A stretch of 64,000 bases of DNA from Setophaga petechia (lineage: Eukaryota > Chordata > Aves > Passeriformes > Parulidae), in assembly GCA_024362935.1 (NCBI GenBank), contig JANCRA010000025.1, positions 10,070,936 through 10,134,935 on the forward strand, written 5' to 3'. Below, in pieces: positions 61,301 to 64,000 of the stretch (position 1 is its first letter; each line of letters opens with the position of its first letter). Below the pieces are notes generated by a model, which saw only the letters and a program-made list of their open reading frames with translations, did not search any database and was not told the origin of the DNA. The position numbers and the translations under genes were made by a program.

Positions 61301-62765
61301 ACTGATTTTTAAATCCATCTTACATCTCCGGGCAGTAGATTCTTAATAATTTTTTTTCAGGAAAGACACACCTTAGGGTTCTTGGCAAATCCTGGCTGAG
61401 AAAGCAAGTGCAGTAACCTGCAGAAGGCTGTAAACTGTGCCTTGGCCCTGCCACATATTTTGTTCCTTCTTGAATTTCCTCCATCCCTGTATTCCTAAAA
61501 TTTCACCCTGCCTTTCGAGCACGTGCAAAGAAAATCCAAAAAAACAAACCCAAACCTTAAAACACGGCCTTGCTCCAAGAAAAGCAGTGATTAGGCTTTG
61601 AGGGGCAGTAGGTTCCAGAGGGCAGCATTTTGTTTTCAATTTAATTCAATATTCACTTTCACCAGCACTCAGAGTTTCCCCCAGGATATACCTTCAGGGG
61701 AAACACCAGTCAGCATTTCCCTGATCCAGGGAAGGGCTTAGCTTAATGCACAGAACAGTTTTCCACTCACCACTGCCTCTGGGTAGTGTCACGTTTGAGA
61801 AGACACCTCACATCATTCCCTATCCATTAAAGAGTGTTATTCAGATGAAAGTAAAGCCCAAAAAGCACCTAATTAATAGCAGCAATTAAATAATTATTAC
61901 AAATTAATACCGAATGATGCAATAAATAGATTTAATTACAGTCACGGTTAAATACAATGTCAGCACCTTTATGTGGAACATGGCCAGCCCACGAGAGTTT
62001 TGAAATCACAAATTCCACAATTTTCACACTGCTTACTTCAGATGCTTTTTTGGGGGTAACCCAAGCTCAAGAGGAAATAATGCAGAGCACTTTTTTTGCA
62101 AAACAGCAATGCCCTGGACTTTTTAAGCCAGGTACAAATACTATATCCTGAATTTCCCATTACAAAATGAGGGGTCACCAGTTCATCTCTGGGAATCCCA
62201 GCCTACTGGACTGTGAGTGTCTGTTGTTGGTTGTTTTAAACAGACATAGACATGTTAAGAATTGTCTTTTTAAGTCTGTAGGACACATCCATCCCATTTT
62301 AAGCAGCTGCAAAGTTGCAAAGAATGATTGCCTGTGTTTGGTAGGTTAGAAACTCTGTCTGTGGTTAATTCATGCCTCAGAGCTGAAAGCTCTAAAAGTG
62401 CTGGGTGGATCATTGTGGTTTTTCAAAATTAAGGTGTTTCATTCCCCATAGTTTCTCCTTCTTTGTGTGTCATCATTTTCAAAGCTTTTATGGCAGGCTT
62501 AAATTTAGAGTTCTTGTGGCTTTGTTGGGGCACCACCTTTACCCTATGTGATCACAATTTCATGCTTCCTGCCTCAAAAAGACAGTGCCAAGATGGGTGG
62601 GGAACTTCTCAGTGAGGTAACCAAGGATGGGCAAAATAGCATCACATATGATTTATTTTCCAGTTTCAGGGCAAGTACATCAGCAGGAAGTGTGCCTAGG
62701 TAGGTCACTTCATTCAGAAAGAATGGGCTGGAGTTAAGGGAAGACAGATGGGTTTCATGGTCCCA
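58381..62765. other. Non-coding sequence, nothing recognised
   Basis: About 4.4 kb of ordinary sequence. A minus frame of 129 codons (60729-61118) and overlapping frames at 60386-60777 have no recognised domain. No CR1 or SINE was identified. Confidence 0.45.
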
Positions 62766-62797
62766 GGGCTGGGGGGGAAGTCAGGGATATATGGGGG
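62766..62797 (+). other. Predicted G-quadruplex motif
   Basis: Four G-runs (62766-62768, 62771-62777, 62784-62786, 62793-62797) are separated by loops of two, six and six bases, which meets the usual G3+N1-7 rule. It is a short AG run's left neighbour (gagagagag at about 62814-62826). Folding is a prediction from the pattern. Confidence 0.7.
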
Positions 62798-64000
62798 TGT
62801 GAGTATAGTCAGGGAGAGAGAGAGAGTTATAAAATACTGATTATTTCCTGGGAACTTTAATTGCTCTGTCTGACCTGTAATCATATTTACAGGCCACCAA
62901 CATTTCCCAACCCCGGTGTCTACAGTCAGCTTTCTAATTTTACATCAAGGTTGCTAAAGGAAGAAGGCTTGAGCTTTTAATATATCAGCAGGAACTTCTG
63001 CCTGGTCAGCCCTTCAGGAAAGCAAACCATCACAGGCAGACAGCTCCGATTATTTGCTTTAGGAATCCAGCTTTTAGAAGAAGAGTTTCTGGCTTGCCTG
63101 TAGACATTTTGTCAGTGCACAGAGCACTTTTCTACATGGACCTAGCCCTGAAAAGCAGTTTCCTAGTAAAGGATTAAGGAGACAACTGTTCTGTGAAGCT
63201 GCAAACCATTTTTGGACTGCAATGATCCTGGGATTTCTTTCACAGCATTGAACAGTTTCTACTTAAACTGCAAAATACTCTTTTTCCAATTGTTATGTGC
63301 TTCCTTAAATGTTGTATTTCACATAGTGAGAGTCTCAAAAGTACGTTTGAGAAGACTTTTTTTTTTTTAGTATCTTTGGAGTATCATCTCTTCATGTACT
63401 TCCAGCCTTAGAAATGCCAGGATTTTGCAGCATGATCAGCATTGTGTTTGCTTGCACAACCTCTGCAAGAGCAGGATTGGCACTGTGAAGCCCTTTCACT
63501 GCTAAGAGGGAATGTAGAATTCTCCTCTAAACTGATCTTTCTTTAAATATCCATTTGATGTGGGGTTTTGGGATTTGTTTTGGCTGGGGGACTTTGTTGT
63601 TTGTTTGTTTTGTTTTTAGAGGATTTCCAAAATAAGCAAAGAAAAAATGTCATTGGAAAGGGCCTGTGTTCTAAAATGGTCCCTTACACTGTTTTAACAC
63701 CAGTGGTTTTGCAGTTGTTAGGAAGGACAGGAGAGTCACATGTCCCTTTTAAAGGAATAGATGGGATATGTTTTACAGTGCTCTGAGAGATCAAAGCCTG
63801 AAGAGGGATTTGTATTTTTGCTGCTTTTGTAAAGCAAAGCTCTGCCTTCATCAGTCATGCAAAAAAATGGGAGGAAAAGGAGTTTTCACACATCAGGTTC
63901 TGTCCATATTACAAATTAACTAAATGAATAACAGAAGGAAGAAATGCAGTATTTTTTTCTAGATGCAATTACCTTGTTGACTTCAGTTCAGGGAAGCACA
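62798..64000. other. Non-coding sequence to the right edge
   Basis: Unique AT-moderate sequence with a T-run at about 63358-63369 and a short TTTG run at about 63595-63618. No gene or transposon is supported. Confidence 0.45.

Noticed and set aside
1..64000. CRISPR arrays, bacterial operons, phage or plasmid genes, tRNA and rRNA genes
   Set aside because: No spaced direct repeats of CRISPR type, no dense co-directional coding frames, no ribosome-binding sites, and no recognisable tRNA B-box or rRNA sequence; the DNA is vertebrate in character.
1..64000. Endogenous retrovirus or LTR
   Set aside because: No paired long terminal repeats, primer-binding site, or gag/pol-like frame was recognised; degenerate solo LTRs of bird-specific families could have been missed by eye.

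Overview
The window looks like non-coding DNA from a bird chromosome, most likely a songbird or other neoavian, though the species cannot be named. The main evidence is four recognisable pieces of CR1, the dominant LINE of birds and reptiles. They carry the typical reverse-complement 3' end (related to tcatagaatcatagaatgg) and the usual CR1 wording (for example accaggttgctcagagccc). No Alu, B1 or L1 sequence is seen. Interspersed repeats are sparse, base composition is moderately AT-rich, and there is one old MIR-type SINE. These fit an avian macrochromosome. There is no sign of bacterial, viral or organellar gene organisation.

I find no protein-coding gene, exon, tRNA or rRNA that I can defend. 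The longest open frames are all explained by repeats. They run antisense through a CR1 copy near 9.8-10.5 kb, through an AAAGG microsatellite near 39.6-40.4 kb, or through a GGAA microsatellite at 57.7-58.4 kb (both strands). A 207-codon minus-strand frame at 40.1-40.8 kb partly reads antisense CR1. The window is best read as a gene desert or the inside of a very large intron.

Layout. 0-0.5 kb: possible regulatory block with an RFX-like site. 2.3 kb: 30-bp minisatellite. 7.0 and 9.8-10.6 kb: minus-strand CR1 pieces, the second with a decayed C-terminus of the reverse-transcriptase ORF. 11.5-11.9, 14.7-15.0 and 23.6-23.8 kb: blocks richer in CpG than their surroundings. 12.0-12.3 kb: A-tract and T-tract facing each other. 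21.6 kb: AT-rich tract. 25.6 kb: CR1. 26.3 and 36.2 kb: possible hAT-type DNA transposon ends. 28.9-30.3 kb: the clearest CpG-retaining block. 35.7 kb: MIR-like SINE. 37.5 and 41.0 kb: two near-identical 31-bp copies of an unknown sequence. 39.3-40.5 kb: CpG-retaining block, long AAAGG tract, 21-bp palindrome and plus-strand CR1. 46.6-47.8 kb: two more CpG-retaining blocks. 51.6 kb: TTTTA microsatellite. 51.9-52.2 kb: block holding a mirror pair of TCF/LEF sites, an octamer and an RFX-like palindrome. 57.7-58.4 kb: 688-bp GGAA-type microsatellite with 114 uninterrupted units.

What works together here is probably regulatory rather than coding. Several CpG-retaining, repeat-free blocks holding homeodomain, TCF/LEF, POU, RUNX and RFX-like words are spaced through otherwise featureless DNA. 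That layout is typical of deserts flanking developmental regulators. This is inference: conservation could not be measured and the neighbouring genes lie outside the window.
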